DNA of 64,000 bases from Candidatus Thermoplasmatota archaeon (lineage in GTDB: Archaea; Thermoplasmatota; SW-10-69-26; JACQPN01; JAJPHT01): contig DATLGO010000004.1 of NCBI GenBank assembly GCA_035540375.1, forward strand, positions 18,349 through 82,348, in the 5' to 3' direction. The position numbers were made by a program, and so were the translations under genes. Below are positions 28,155 through 37,597 of this stretch, in pieces. The notes beneath the pieces were generated by a model. It was not told the origin of the DNA. It saw nothing but the letters and a program-made list of their open reading frames with translations, and made no database searches. How positions within the stretch are numbered: the stretch's first letter is position 1; the number at the start of each line of letters is the position of its first letter.

Positions 28155-28958
28155 TTGGATCGGGGACCACCATCAAGGCTCGAGCGCCGTCTCGTCGGGT
28201 TGTTTGCCAAGGCCGTCTTCGTCCGCGGCCGCCGCCGCACGCCGCCCGAGAAACCGAAGCATCCGCCGAGCCAGGAGGTCGTCATCGAGGGAGACGTCGG
28301 ACAACGGCTCGTCGCCCGCTGGTTCCCTGTGGAGCGGCCGCGCGGCGTCGTGGTCTTGGCGCACCCCGACACGAGGTGGGCGAAGGATTGGTTCGTCCAG
28401 CGCGGGTGGATCGACTTCATTCACGAGGCGGGGCTGGAGGCGCTCGCGTTCGACTTCACCGGATACGGCGCGAGCGAAGGGCCGGCGACATATCCTCTCG
28501 ATGACGTGTTGGCCGCCACGCGTTTCGCCCAAGCCGGGTCAGGCTTCCTGCCCGTCCATGTCGTTGGCGTCAGCTACGGCGCTTGCGCCGTTGCCAACGC
28601 CGCGCCCCGGCTTTCTGGCGTGAAGTCCATCGTGCTGGAGTCGCCGTTTCCAAATCTCAACATATGGTTTCGGGATAGACTTCGACGGCTTGCGATGGAT
28701 GTCTTCGATCGTGCATTTCCCAAAACGTCGCGGTTCGCGCAAGCCGACGAGAACATCGCGCACGCGCTTCCTGAACGCATCCTGTTCTGTCTCGCAGAGG
28801 AAGACGAGACAACGCCTCCTGCGCTCACGGAGGCCGTCGCACGTCGCGCGCCGCAAGAGCGCACAACGCTTCTACGGGTCCCTGGCGCAAGCCACCTCGA
28901 GCCCTTTACCACGAGCGAAGAATACCGCCAGGCGCTGCTGAAGACTTGGCTCGTGTAG
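28155..28958 (+). CDS. Alpha/beta-fold hydrolase
   Basis: About 267 residues from TTG 28155, chosen because GGGAGGT lies 7 bases upstream; the frame continues upstream without coding character. The nucleophile elbow is GVSYGA (Ser), the oxyanion block is VVLAHPDTRW, an acidic residue lies in CLAEEDETTPP, and the His is in PGASHLEPF, completing a Ser-Asp/Glu-His triad of serine esterases. FDFTGYGASEGPATYPLDD is a typical family strand. Probably a cytosolic esterase or thioesterase; substrate unknown. It follows the regulator gene by 183 bases and is probably transcribed on its own. Confidence 0.87.
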   Translation: MDRGPPSRLERRLVGLFAKAVFVRGRRRTPPEKPKHPPSQEVVIEGDVGQRLVARWFPVERPRGVVVLAHPDTRWAKDWFVQRGWIDFIHEAGLEALAFDFTGYGASEGPATYPLDDVLAATRFAQAGSGFLPVHVVGVSYGACAVANAAPRLSGVKSIVLESPFPNLNIWFRDRLRRLAMDVFDRAFPKTSRFAQADENIAHALPERILFCLAEEDETTPPALTEAVARRAPQERTTLLRVPGASHLEPFTTSEEYRQALLKTWLV

Positions 28959-29437
28959 CGCAGATCGCGCGCAGCACTGATGGGACCCAGCCTCCGAGGT
29001 TGGAATCGATAACGTCGCCGAACGTCAGGCGACGCCCACAGAGATGGGTCGTCCAGGATTTGGATCTGGCACGTGAACGTGCCTCAGCTTCGGGGCACGT
29101 CTTCCCGTGTAGGCGTCGTGTTGTTTCCGAGGAAACGCCACGGCTCCGGTGTTTCGTCGATCCACGCGCACGCGACCTTCACGTCGACAGGGTCGCCCTG
29201 AGCGATCTCCCGGCTGGCAAAGACGTAGGGGTCGGCAGCGGCCAGGTGCCCTGGCTTGATGAGGGGACGTGTACCGTGACTTTCGCGAGGCGTAGCGAAA
29301 CCATTCGGCGTACAGCTCGCGCGAATAGCACAGTAATAGCAACTATAGAGGTGTTCTACGGGGCGACTTGTCCAGCCGCTCTCTCGAACCTCAGCTTCGG
29401 TGGCGACTCATCGCGCATCCTCGTCGCGCCCCGGCTC
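28959..29437. other. Gene-poor stretch with a possible gene remnant
   Basis: No intact gene is convincing. On the minus strand at 29084-29340 one frame gives a protein-like stretch (DPYVFASREIAQGDPVDVKV, CAWIDETPEPWRFLGNN) ending in TGA, but it has no start codon with a ribosome-binding site or TATA box, and its upstream part is not protein-like. It may be the 3' end of a lost gene. Confidence 0.3.
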
Positions 29438-30241
29438 TCAAATGAGTTCCTCGACGCGCTTTTCGAGCGCGGCAATTTTCACGTCGCGCTCTCTTATGAG
29501 CCGTTCGTAGTTGGCCCGGTCGAGTGTATCGCGCAGCGTGATGACGTAGCCGTCGCGCATGGGCAGGAGCGCGCCGCGCACGTCGTGGCGCGCGCCGTCG
29601 GCTCCCGTGAGCCGGGCTTCGAAGGTTCGGGACTCGCGTTTGCGGCGGGCCTGGGCGAGCACGAGGTCGAGGCTCGAGTTTCCGAGGCTCAGGGCCACGA
29701 CTTCGGCGAGGTCCCGCCCGATCGCTTCCGCGTCCGATCGGGCGGTGAGGCTCCGGGCGGCCGGATTGAGGAAGGTGACGCGTCCATCCGCGTCGATGCC
29801 GATGACGGCTTCGTCGAGCGTGGCGAGGATGGCGCGGTGGCGCTCTTCGGCGCGTGCGAGGGCGACTTCCGCGTGGTGAATGTTGCGGGCGATTTCGAGC
29901 GTCGTCTTGAGATCGACTTCCTCGAAGGGCTTGAGGACGTATCCGTAGGGGCGAGCGAGCTTGGCTCGTTCGAGCGTGGCCGCGTCCGAGTGGGCGGTCA
30001 GGAAGACGACGGGGACGTCGTGGCCTCGATGGATCTCTCCCGCGGCTTCGATGCCGTCCATGGGGCCCTTGAGTCGGATGTCCATCAAGATGACGTCCGG
30101 CTTGTTCTCGGTCGCGGCCGCGATGGCGTCGGGGCCCGTGTCGACGATTCCGGTCACCTCGTAACCGATCCGCGTCAGGGTGTGGGCGAGGTCCTGCGCG
30201 ATGAGCCCCTCGTCCTCGACGACGAGCACGCGGGGCTTCAT
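29438..30241 (-). CDS. Response regulator with PAS output domain
   Basis: 267 residues from ATG 30241, with GGAGG 7 bases upstream inside the kinase gene; GTG 30244 is an alternative. Residues 1-120 are a receiver domain: acidic pocket VVEDE, phospho-acceptor Asp in ILMDIRLKGPMDG, switch Thr in VVFLTAHSD, and Lys in GYVLKPF. Residues about 130-245 form a PAS domain (AVIGIDADGRVTFLNPAA), and the C-terminus is a short coiled coil (RDVKIAALEKRVEELI). It has no DNA-binding domain, so output is probably through protein contacts. Its start overlaps the stop of the histidine kinase gene, so the two form a coupled two-component pair. Confidence 0.93.
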   Translation of the reverse strand: MKPRVLVVEDEGLIAQDLAHTLTRIGYEVTGIVDTGPDAIAAATENKPDVILMDIRLKGPMDGIEAAGEIHRGHDVPVVFLTAHSDAATLERAKLARPYGYVLKPFEEVDLKTTLEIARNIHHAEVALARAEERHRAILATLDEAVIGIDADGRVTFLNPAARSLTARSDAEAIGRDLAEVVALSLGNSSLDLVLAQARRKRESRTFEARLTGADGARHDVRGALLPMRDGYVITLRDTLDRANYERLIRERDVKIAALEKRVEELI

Positions 30242-31623
30242 CACGATTCCTCCGCTGACGGGGCGGGCATGCGGAGGACGAACCGCGTAGGGTCCCTGGG
30301 GCGGATGTCGAGCGTCGCGTCCAATTGGCGGGCGAGCGTGGCCACGACGCGCAAGCCCAGGGTCGTCGTGTGTTCGACGTCCAACCCCACCGGGAGCCCG
30401 ACCCCGTCGTCCTCGACCGTGAGGAGGAGGGCGCCGGTGTCGTCGGGACCGAACCGAACGAGCACGTGGCCGCGGCGGTTGCCCGGGAAGGCGTGCTTGA
30501 TGGCGTTGCTGACGAGTTCGTTGACGACGAGCCCGAGGCTCATCGCGGTGTCGACCACGATGGGCTCGCCGGAGGCTTCGATCGTCACGTGCACTTTCCG
30601 GTCGCCGACTCCATAGGCCCGCAGGAGCTCCGAGGCGAGTTCCTCGATGTAGGGGCCGAAGGCGATGCGCGCGAACTCCTTCGAGCGGTAGAGCGTCTCG
30701 TGGACGAGCGCCATCGATTTCACGCGGTTCCGGCTTTCGGCGAAGGCGGCGCGAGCGGCGGGTTCGTCGATGGTGCCGCTCTGGAGATTGATGAGGCTCG
30801 CGATGACCTGCAGGTTGTTCTTGACCCGGTGGTGGATCTCGCTCAGGAGGACTTCCTTCTCGCGGACGCTTTCCTTCAATCGCTCTTCCGCCCGCTTGCG
30901 TTCGGTGATGTCGCGGATCGCGCTGCTCACGAGCATGCCTTCCTCCGTCTCGAGGGGGCTGAGGCTGATCTCCACGGGGAACTCGGTTCCGTCCTTGCGC
31001 AGACCATGAAGTTCGAGCCCCGCGCCCATCTCGCGCACCCGCGGGTCCGAGAAGAATCCGTCCCGATGGGGGGGATGACGCGCCTTGAAACGATCGGGGA
31101 TGAGGATCTCCACGGTCTTGCCGAGGATCTCTTCGCGCCCGTATCCGAAAAGGCGCTCGGTCTGCGTGTTCACGAGCACGATCTCGCCGGCCTTGTTGAC
31201 GATCACGACGGCGTCGGGCGCGGCCTCGAGAAGTCCGCGGAACTTCGCCTCGGCTTGTTTCCGGTCCGACGTGTCGCGGATGGCGGCAAGCGTGACGGTG
31301 CGACCCCGGATGTGCAACGGGCTGAGGCTGATCTCGACGGGAAATTCCGTGCCGTCGCCGCGCAAAGCGCGCAGATCCATGCCGCGTCCCATGGATCGCG
31401 CCTGCGGCAGCGTCGAGAAGGCGGCGCGATGGGCCCCGTGCCGGGCGCGCAGCCTGGCGGGGACGAGGCTTTCGACCGGGCTGCCCACGAGATCGTCGCT
31501 TTGGAACAGCCGCGTGGCCTGCCGATTGGCCTTTTCGATGACACCTCCGCCGTTGACGACGATCATCGCGTCGGGCGCGGCTTCGAGGAAGGCCTCGAAA
31601 TCAGGACCCAGGTCGGAAGGCAT
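30241..31623 (-). CDS. PAS-PAS sensor histidine kinase (HisKA_2/HWE-like)
   Basis: 460 residues from ATG 31623, which lies at leaderless distance from a TATA-like TTATC at 31651-31655; the longer upstream frame is low-complexity. Two PAS domains (about 8-120 and 130-245: [20 protein letters not shown] and [20 protein letters not shown]) both carry [13 protein letters not shown] and are so similar that they look like an internal duplication. The H box is [20 protein letters not shown] (about residue 265), followed by an ATPase domain with N box [12 protein letters not shown] and G box DDGVGLPVG. No membrane segment is seen, so it is a cytoplasmic sensor, probably for redox or a small ligand. 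It is coupled to the response regulator by stop/start overlap. Confidence 0.93.
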   Translation of the reverse strand: MPSDLGPDFEAFLEAAPDAMIVVNGGGVIEKANRQATRLFQSDDLVGSPVESLVPARLRARHGAHRAAFSTLPQARSMGRGMDLRALRGDGTEFPVEISLSPLHIRGRTVTLAAIRDTSDRKQAEAKFRGLLEAAPDAVVIVNKAGEIVLVNTQTERLFGYGREEILGKTVEILIPDRFKARHPPHRDGFFSDPRVREMGAGLELHGLRKDGTEFPVEISLSPLETEEGMLVSSAIRDITERKRAEERLKESVREKEVLLSEIHHRVKNNLQVIASLINLQSGTIDEPAARAAFAESRNRVKSMALVHETLYRSKEFARIAFGPYIEELASELLRAYGVGDRKVHVTIEASGEPIVVDTAMSLGLVVNELVSNAIKHAFPGNRRGHVLVRFGPDDTGALLLTVEDDGVGLPVGLDVEHTTTLGLRVVATLARQLDATLDIRPRDPTRFVLRMPAPSAEES

Positions 31624-31922
31624 CCGTACCCCTTTCAACCTGGTGTACTTGATAAGTGCTTTGCGGAAGCGGCCCGAAAAGCTCTTGGGCGGCCGGGCTC
31701 GAAATGGGGGGAGCGTGCGCGGAATCGTCGCCGACGCGAAAGCCGCGCCCGGTGCGGGCCGCGATCCGGTCGACGGGCCCGTCCGCGCGCTTGCCGTGGC
31801 CGGGCCCGGAGCTTCCTCGGCTGCGTGTGTGAGACCGGTTTCGTCGTGCGCGGTCGCGCTCGCCGCATGTGGTTCTCGCGAAAGTGTCCCGTAACGTTGG
31901 GCCGGCCGGACTCGCAACCGGA
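31624..31922. other. Intergenic region upstream of kinase
   Basis: 299 bases. Contains the minus-strand TATA-like element (31649-31656) of the kinase gene. I see no gene or repeat in the rest. Confidence 0.4.
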
Positions 31923-32693
31923 TCACACGAGGCTCAGCCGGGTCGCGTGCTCGGTCCCGTCGCCGACCTCGACGCGCAGGCGCCACGTGCCCGCCGTGAG
32001 GCTGCGCGTGTCGAGCTCATGGTGCCAGTGGTGACCGATCCACCGCATCGCGGACCCGGGGTGCGACGTCGAGGGCGCGGCCTGCTCGAGCGCGGGAAGC
32101 CCGCCATCGAGCTTCGACAGGAACAGCCTGGGCGCGACGGCGGGCGCGACGCCGTCGCAGAGGACCCGGAGCCGCACCGGGATCGTGGAGCCGAGCTCAA
32201 AGCGGTGCGAGCCGTCGAGCCGCGCATGGCCGGGGGCCGCGATCGGCGGGAGCGGCGCCGAGACCTCGCATGGGGCCGAGGCGATCGCCGACCCGCAGTC
32301 CACCGAGAAGGGCGCGCTCGTGATCGTCCAGATCTCGGGATTCTCGTACGCCGTGACGACGCGCAGCCCGGCGTGGCTCGAAGCGAGCGTGACGGGGCCC
32401 GCGAGGACCGCATACGTGCCGTACCCTTCCGGCGTGCCGACGAAGGGAACGGAGGCGAGGACGAGGTCCGGGGAGGCCTCTTCGTAGACGAGTAGGCGCC
32501 CCGTTTCCGCGAGGAGGCCTTCGCCGCGGATCCAGAACGCGCACGAAGGGACCGCAGTCGAGGCCGGGGCCTCGGGGGTTTCGTGAACGGTCAGGGACAC
32601 GAGCACGTCCGCCCCCGCGGTGGGCGTGAGCGCGACGGCGACGACGAGGAAGGCGAGCACAGCGGGGAGCATCCGGGATCGAGCGAGGGCCAT
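31923..32693 (-). CDS. Small exported protein with C-terminal PxKF-like domain
   Basis: 256 residues from ATG 32693; a TATA-like CTATTT lies about 29 bases upstream, so the gene may be leaderless. A signal peptide ([21 protein letters not shown]) precedes a beta-rich domain with two Cys pairs. The C-terminal half (about 165-256) carries [20 protein letters not shown] and ends [20 protein letters not shown]. The same module closes both HYR/PKD proteins of this window (NQGAQMPVKFCL and NKGSTIPFKFRL; GTWR(L/F)R..LGDG). This matches the PxKF domain known from bacterial surface proteins. It diverges from secreted-family copy C. Role unknown; exported. Confidence 0.8.
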   Translation of the reverse strand: MALARSRMLPAVLAFLVVAVALTPTAGADVLVSLTVHETPEAPASTAVPSCAFWIRGEGLLAETGRLLVYEEASPDLVLASVPFVGTPEGYGTYAVLAGPVTLASSHAGLRVVTAYENPEIWTITSAPFSVDCGSAIASAPCEVSAPLPPIAAPGHARLDGSHRFELGSTIPVRLRVLCDGVAPAVAPRLFLSKLDGGLPALEQAAPSTSHPGSAMRWIGHHWHHELDTRSLTAGTWRLRVEVGDGTEHATRLSLV

Positions 32694-33079
32694 GCGGTCG
32701 ATTGCGGGCGCGCGCGCGAAATAGAGCGTGGTACGCAAAGCGTTGCGACGGACGCGATGCAGCAAGATCGGCGGGCATTCGGTCCCTTCCGCGACCGTGC
32801 GCGGGGAGACCGGCTCGGCGACCGATCGTCGTTCCTCGTCGCCGCTCGGCCGCGCCGCGTCGGACACCGAGAGCGACCGACGGCTCGCGCGTCAGATCCG
32901 TCGAGAATCATGCCGCGCAAGCGAGGCCGGGTGCCGGTCGCACGAGCCGGTTCAGGGGACGTGGAGCGGTCCACACAATCGCGCGCGCGAGGCCCCGCGC
33001 GGGCGAATGCATCGTCGAACGATAGCGGAACCGCGATTTTATGGCGCGCCGACACGCTGCTCGATCGGGAGGCCCAACG
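32694..33079. promoter_or_regulatory. Divergent intergenic region between PxKF gene and copy C
   Basis: 386 bases without a gene. Two TATA-like elements are seen: minus CTATTT at 32719-32725, and plus GATTTTATG at 33035-33043, which predicts a transcript start near 33065 for copy C. The plus element overlaps an ATG at 33041 that would otherwise be taken as the start. Confidence 0.5.
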
Positions 33080-34834
33080 TTGCGCCGCGTCGTCATCTCG
33101 AGCGTTCTCGCGATCGCCCTTCTCGTTCCAGCCCTCGCCGCCGCCTACGACGGCGACGTGAGGTTCGAGGCCGAGGAGCACGACCGACTGCGCCTCGACG
33201 GGAAGGGCCAAAACAATCGCGTGGTTGAGGCCATCGCGGATCGCGGCGCGACGCCCGGCGGCATCCTCCTTCTCGATGACTTCTGGGACACGACGGGAAC
33301 GGCGCACACGGTGGACATGAAGGCCGTCCCGGGTTTCGTCCTCTCGGGCGCCGACGAGAATTATCAGCCCGGGATCACGACCCGCGGCGACCTCGAGCGG
33401 ACCTCCGGCGGCATGCTTCCGAAGGCGATCCTTCCCGGCACGGGGATGTTCAACGCCTGGTACGGTCGCTGGGAGGACAAGAACGGGGACGGCATCATCG
33501 ACGACACCTACGAGGACCGCTCCCCGTTCGACGAATGGTTCCCGATCGAGAGAGCGAACCTCTACTCGTACGTCGTGCCCGGCGCGCACCCGAACCTCTA
33601 CAGTTCCACGCGGCCCTCGGAAGACGGGCCCGATTTCACGTATGTCTATCGCGGCACCCCTCAGATGTACCGCTCCGCGAGTCACCTCGCGTTCGACCGC
33701 ATCGTCTTCCTGGATGGATCGCTGTTCACGCACTACGTTGTGGATACGGTCGTGAATCCGCTTCTGGTTCCTTCGCCCGGCAAGCCCTTCACGCCCCAGG
33801 CGGATTCGCTCGTCGACATCGACGAGTACCCGGTGGTCGCGCCGGGCCCCGTGGCGCAGCTCTACAAACCTTTCGGGGATGCGATCGTCGCCCCGCTCGG
33901 TTCGCCGTCGTTTGCGACCTGCCCCGGGTCGTGCGAATACCCGCCCTTCGCCTTCCCCGCGCCGCTCGATGGGCCCGCCGCTCTCGTGCAGGGGCGCCTC
34001 TACGCGCCCTACGAGCAGGAGTCGCGCGCCGCGTCGGACTCCTCGGCCGCGGGCCGCCTCCTGGAATTCCAGACCGATTACCTCGGATGGGTCGACCTCA
34101 TCCCCGACTACGCGGGCCCGGACCCCCTCGGGTATCTGCCGGTGCACCACGGCCCCGTCCCGGGCCGGTCGGCGGACGGGCGGCCCGCGATGATTCCAGG
34201 CCACCTCGGTTTCACGCTGAGGAGCGGCCTGTGGAAGGACCTCAACGAGGACGGTTGGATCGGCGCGGCCGGACCCGACCCGCACCTCGGCGGCAACCGC
34301 CCCATCGCGGACGCCTACTTGGACGCGAAGGGGGAATACATTGCGGACTGGCTCGTGAACGCAGCCAACACGCGGCTCATCGGATTGCGCTACCTCACGG
34401 TCACGCTGACGCCGACGCCGGACTGGGGCCCGGCGGGCGCCTTCGTCATGATGAACACGTACACGCCGGCCGTCGACGGACAGAGCGTCCTCGTGTGCGG
34501 CCTGCAGAACGTCGCGCCCATCGTGTTCAACGGCGCCCCCGACCCGTCGAAGGCGCAATGCGCGGTCGACTACGGAACCGCGAGCGTGAACGATCCGAAC
34601 GCTCGCCTCCGGCGCGTCACGGGCAACGAGCCCGTCACGCTTTCGCTGCACTCGAAAACGCTCGACCCGGGCTTCTATCAGGCTCTGCAATATCTCTACC
34701 TGCCGCAGGGCACGCTCGGTTTCAGCGTCCGCGCGTGCACGGAGGAGGCGTTCGTGAAATACAACTCGGGCGGCCTCGACGTGAACGACCGGGTGTGGGA
34801 CTGCGACACCCTCGCGCCGCTCGCGGTCGGCTGA
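33080..34834 (+). CDS. Secreted-family copy C (novel paralogous family)
   Basis: 584 residues from TTG 33080, chosen because GGGAGG lies 7 bases upstream, the predicted TATA box overlaps the upstream ATG 33041, and the signal peptide (RRVVISSVLAIALLVPALAAA) starts there. Family blocks: mature start AYDGDVRFEAEEHDRL, loop 1 WEDKNGDGIIDD, FLDGSLFTHYVVDTV, SLVDIDEYPVVAPGPVAQLY, loop 2 DLNEDGWIGAAGPDPHLGG, YLDAKGEYI and terminal RVWDCDTLAPL. It shares GQ(N/K)N..VEA and WDCDTLAPL with copy D, so C and D form a subgroup. Exported, no anchor, function unknown. Confidence 0.87.
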   Translation: MRRVVISSVLAIALLVPALAAAYDGDVRFEAEEHDRLRLDGKGQNNRVVEAIADRGATPGGILLLDDFWDTTGTAHTVDMKAVPGFVLSGADENYQPGITTRGDLERTSGGMLPKAILPGTGMFNAWYGRWEDKNGDGIIDDTYEDRSPFDEWFPIERANLYSYVVPGAHPNLYSSTRPSEDGPDFTYVYRGTPQMYRSASHLAFDRIVFLDGSLFTHYVVDTVVNPLLVPSPGKPFTPQADSLVDIDEYPVVAPGPVAQLYKPFGDAIVAPLGSPSFATCPGSCEYPPFAFPAPLDGPAALVQGRLYAPYEQESRAASDSSAAGRLLEFQTDYLGWVDLIPDYAGPDPLGYLPVHHGPVPGRSADGRPAMIPGHLGFTLRSGLWKDLNEDGWIGAAGPDPHLGGNRPIADAYLDAKGEYIADWLVNAANTRLIGLRYLTVTLTPTPDWGPAGAFVMMNTYTPAVDGQSVLVCGLQNVAPIVFNGAPDPSKAQCAVDYGTASVNDPNARLRRVTGNEPVTLSLHSKTLDPGFYQALQYLYLPQGTLGFSVRACTEEAFVKYNSGGLDVNDRVWDCDTLAPLAVG

Positions 34835-34989
34835 TTCCAGCGCCCGGCCCGCCGCGCGCGATCCACAAGAGCGAGCGCGCGGGGTGCAGGCCCCGATCGA
34901 CTGTTCCCGATCCGGGGGGCGAACGCGCGAAGGCGGACCGCGATTTCTACGAGGTTGTCACGCACGCGCCCGAGGGGCCCTTCGCCGAC

Positions 34990-35379
34990 GTGCTCGCGAG
35001 CGTCGGGTGGACCGTGGCCGTCGGCCCGGTCGAGGTGGCCGTCACGCGGACGCCTGCCGGCACGGGCGAGGCTTCGGGAAGCGCCGCTGACGGCGCGTCC
35101 GTCGCCTACGCGCTCGAGGCGAACGCGCTCGCGCCGAGCGCGCTCAAGGGGCTGCCGCGGTTCTGGCACGTGACGCCCGGCGGGACCGCGCACGTGGATT
35201 ACAGCGTCGACGCCGCGGTGCTCGCGGGCGAGGCCGTCTGCGATCTGAAGGCGGGCTCCATGGCCGCAAGCGCCGTCGGCGGCGCGTGCGGCACGGGCGA
35301 CGCGACGGTGGGCCTCATCGTTCCGTCGACAGCCTGGAAGGCGCAACGATATTACTTCCCGGGAATCCATGCGGCTTGA
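34990..35379 (+). pseudogene. Probable gene remnant or unrecognised short protein
   Basis: A frame with good coding character (FADVLASVGWTVAVGPVEVA, KGLPRFWHVTPGGTAHVDYS, GLIVPSTAWKAQRYYFPG) ends in TGA 35377-35379. The protein-like part begins near 34920, but the first usable start is GTG 34990, inside the fold, and no ribosome-binding site or TATA box fits. It may be the 3' remnant of an exported beta-rich protein (one Cys pair). It lies between copy C and the EEP-family gene, which converges from the other side. Confidence 0.4.
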
Positions 35380-35397
35380 TCCGGGAGATCCTCGCGC

Positions 35398-36198
35398 TCA
35401 CACGCGCACGAACGGCACCGCGAACTCCGCAACGACCGGAAAATGGTCGCTCGGGAACGTCTCCGCGGGCGTCTCGCGGATCACGCGGTATGCGAGCGTG
35501 CGCACCGCGGGTCGCACGAGGACCCAGTCGACGCGGATGAACGCGTGCTCCTTGAAGTGGTGGAACGTGCCCGCGTACCACGGGTCGCGCTCCTCTGCGA
35601 GCCGGAGCGCGTCCGTGAAGCGCGGCTCCTCGCCCGTGAGGATGCGATGGGGCTTCGCCCAGGCGGGGCTGTTGAAGTCGCCCGCGAGGATCGTGGGCTC
35701 GCCCGGCGTGGCGTCGCCGAGGCGCTCGTGCAGGAGGCGCGCCGTTTTCGTGCGCGACGTCGGCACGAGGTGGTCGAGGTGCACGTTGGCGATGCGGAAG
35801 CGCGCGCCCGTCGCGCGATCCTCGAGGCGCGCCCACGTCACGATGCGGGGCACGTCGTTGCCCCACGTGAGCGTGCTCGGATCGTCCGGCGTCACGCCGA
35901 GCCAGAACTGGCCGTGAGCCTCGAGCGAAAACCGGCGCGTGTCGAACGCGACGGGACACCCTTCGCCGTCAAATCCGCCTTGCCGGTCGCGGCCCACGAT
36001 CCAATGATCCGGTAGGTTCTCGACGAGGTCGCTCGTCTGGCCAGGCGTCGCCTCCTGAAGGCAGAGGATGTCGGGGGCGACGGCGTCGACCGCGAGGCGC
36101 GCCATCTCGCGACGCTCTTCCCACGGATGCTCGATCGCCTCCTCGCAAGGCGTGTCGTGGAGGATGTTCCAGGTCATGAGGCGAAGTCGCGCGCCCAC
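35398..36198 (-). CDS. Endonuclease/exonuclease/phosphatase-family protein
   Basis: About 266 residues from GTG 36198; a TATA-like CGTATAGAA near 36293-36301 predicts a transcript start near 36268, and TTG 36285 is an alternative further upstream. Family motifs are complete: LRLMTWNIL, catalytic Glu in LCLQEAT, VHLDHL, the Asp/Asn pair AGDFNSP, Asp in RVDWVLV and the terminal His in SDHFPV. These coordinate the metal for phosphodiester cleavage. Substrate (nucleic acid, nucleotide or lipid headgroup) cannot be told. No signal peptide, so cytosolic. Converges with the remnant downstream. Confidence 0.9.
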   Translation of the reverse strand: MGARLRLMTWNILHDTPCEEAIEHPWEERREMARLAVDAVAPDILCLQEATPGQTSDLVENLPDHWIVGRDRQGGFDGEGCPVAFDTRRFSLEAHGQFWLGVTPDDPSTLTWGNDVPRIVTWARLEDRATGARFRIANVHLDHLVPTSRTKTARLLHERLGDATPGEPTILAGDFNSPAWAKPHRILTGEEPRFTDALRLAEERDPWYAGTFHHFKEHAFIRVDWVLVRPAVRTLAYRVIRETPAETFPSDHFPVVAEFAVPFVRV

Positions 36199-36350
36199 GC
36201 TCGTTCGAGGCCGGACAACCGCATGGGGGTTCTGGTCGTCTCGCCGGTCGCGAGCGCCGTCGAGTCCCCGCGGGGCGTCGGCCAAGCCATTTCTATACGG
36301 AAGGGGAGATCACCGCGCGGGAACCTCCCCGCGCGGCGGACGTTCGTCGT

Positions 36351-37445
36351 TCAGGCGCGGCGGCGGAGCACGATGACTGCGGCGATGGCGCCGAGGCCGA
36401 CGAGCGCGAGCGAGCCGAGCTCCGGCGTCGGGAACGGGGGCGCGTTCGCCGGAAGGCCGAGGTACGTCCGCGCGAGCGTGCAGTCGCCCGAGGCCTGGCC
36501 GGTCACGACCGTGATCGCCGACCCGGCGGGCGAGTTGGCGACGTTCTTGACGAGGAGCGCGAGCCGGTCGCCCGGCACGACGTCGAAGGCGCCCGTGACC
36601 GTGACCGTGCCGGTCGCGCGCGTGGCGGCGCTCGCGGCCACGGTGGCGCTGCCGAGGGACGTGAACGTGCCGTCGTAGCGGCCGACCTGCACTTCGTAGG
36701 TGCCGGTGTAGCCCTCGCTAAGCTGGATGGAGTAGCCCCAGACCGTGTTCGTGCCGAACGTGAACGTCTCGGTCGCCGCGACGTCGCTCGTGAAGAGGTG
36801 GCTTGCGCCCTCGGCGAGGACGACGGTGCCCGAGGGAGCGCAGGCGTTCTCCGTCAGGCCGCCGGCGGAGGCGTACCACGAGGGGCTCGCGGTGGCCGTC
36901 GAGCGGCAGAGCATCACGTCGTCGAGGAGCAGACCCATGTTGTCGCCGCCGATGCCTTCGAAGGAGAGGCGGGCGCTCTGGTCGGCGGGGACCGCGATCT
37001 CGCGGTGGTACTTCTTGAAGAGAGCGGCGCCCGGGAGCGTGATCGTCTCGGTGAAGAGCGTGCCGAAGGTGATCGTGACGGAGTCGCTCGCGGTGTTGCG
37101 GGCGTTGCCCGATAGCTCGAACTCGACGACGTAGGTTCCGGTCGTGAGCGCGAAGGCCGCCTTCGAGGTGATCTTTCCTGCGTTGCTCGTGGAACCGTCC
37201 ATGTCGAGGTAACGGCCGTGTCCGGGTCGGATGTCGTGGGCGCCGCCCGCGCCGATGACGTCGATCGTTCCGTCCGAGATCGTCCAGTGCGCGAGGGTCG
37301 CCTTGTTGAGGCCGAGAGCTTCCGCGTCGAAGGTGTCTTCGAAGATGGGGGAGCAGTGGGCGACGTCGAGCGCGCCCGCGCTCGCAAGGGGGGTCGCCAT
37401 GATCATGAGTAGAGGAATCGCCAGCAGCGCCAACCGCGTGGACAT
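36351..37445 (-). CDS. Exported choice-of-anchor/DUF642-like protein with PEP-CTERM-like tail
   Basis: 364 residues from ATG 37445 with signal peptide (STRLALLAIPLLMIMATPLASA). Residues about 25-190 resemble the choice-of-anchor C/DUF642-type lectin fold: FEDTFDA, HWTISDGTIDVIGAGG, GHGRYLDMDGSTSNAGKI, TYVVEFELSGNARN. A second beta domain follows (about 200-330). The C-terminus is a sorting signal: FPTPELGSL, a hydrophobic stretch and RRRA. Such tripartite tails are recognised by exosortase/archaeosortase-type enzymes; none is encoded here. A second protein with a similar tail lies at 38944-39573. Probably a surface or matrix component. Confidence 0.85.
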   Translation of the reverse strand: MSTRLALLAIPLLMIMATPLASAGALDVAHCSPIFEDTFDAEALGLNKATLAHWTISDGTIDVIGAGGAHDIRPGHGRYLDMDGSTSNAGKITSKAAFALTTGTYVVEFELSGNARNTASDSVTITFGTLFTETITLPGAALFKKYHREIAVPADQSARLSFEGIGGDNMGLLLDDVMLCRSTATASPSWYASAGGLTENACAPSGTVVLAEGASHLFTSDVAATETFTFGTNTVWGYSIQLSEGYTGTYEVQVGRYDGTFTSLGSATVAASAATRATGTVTVTGAFDVVPGDRLALLVKNVANSPAGSAITVVTGQASGDCTLARTYLGLPANAPPFPTPELGSLALVGLGAIAAVIVLRRRA

Positions 37446-37597
37446 GAGCCCCGGGAGTCGGGCCCTTGGACATGAGGGGGCGGAAGGCCTTCTCGCGAAC
37501 ATATCCATCGAGGTCCGCTCTTGAGCCATCCTCCATTCGATGTCGGCGTGGGGGGCGGGCGGCATCTTCAAGGCCGCGGGGCGTCCCTCCTTCGGCG

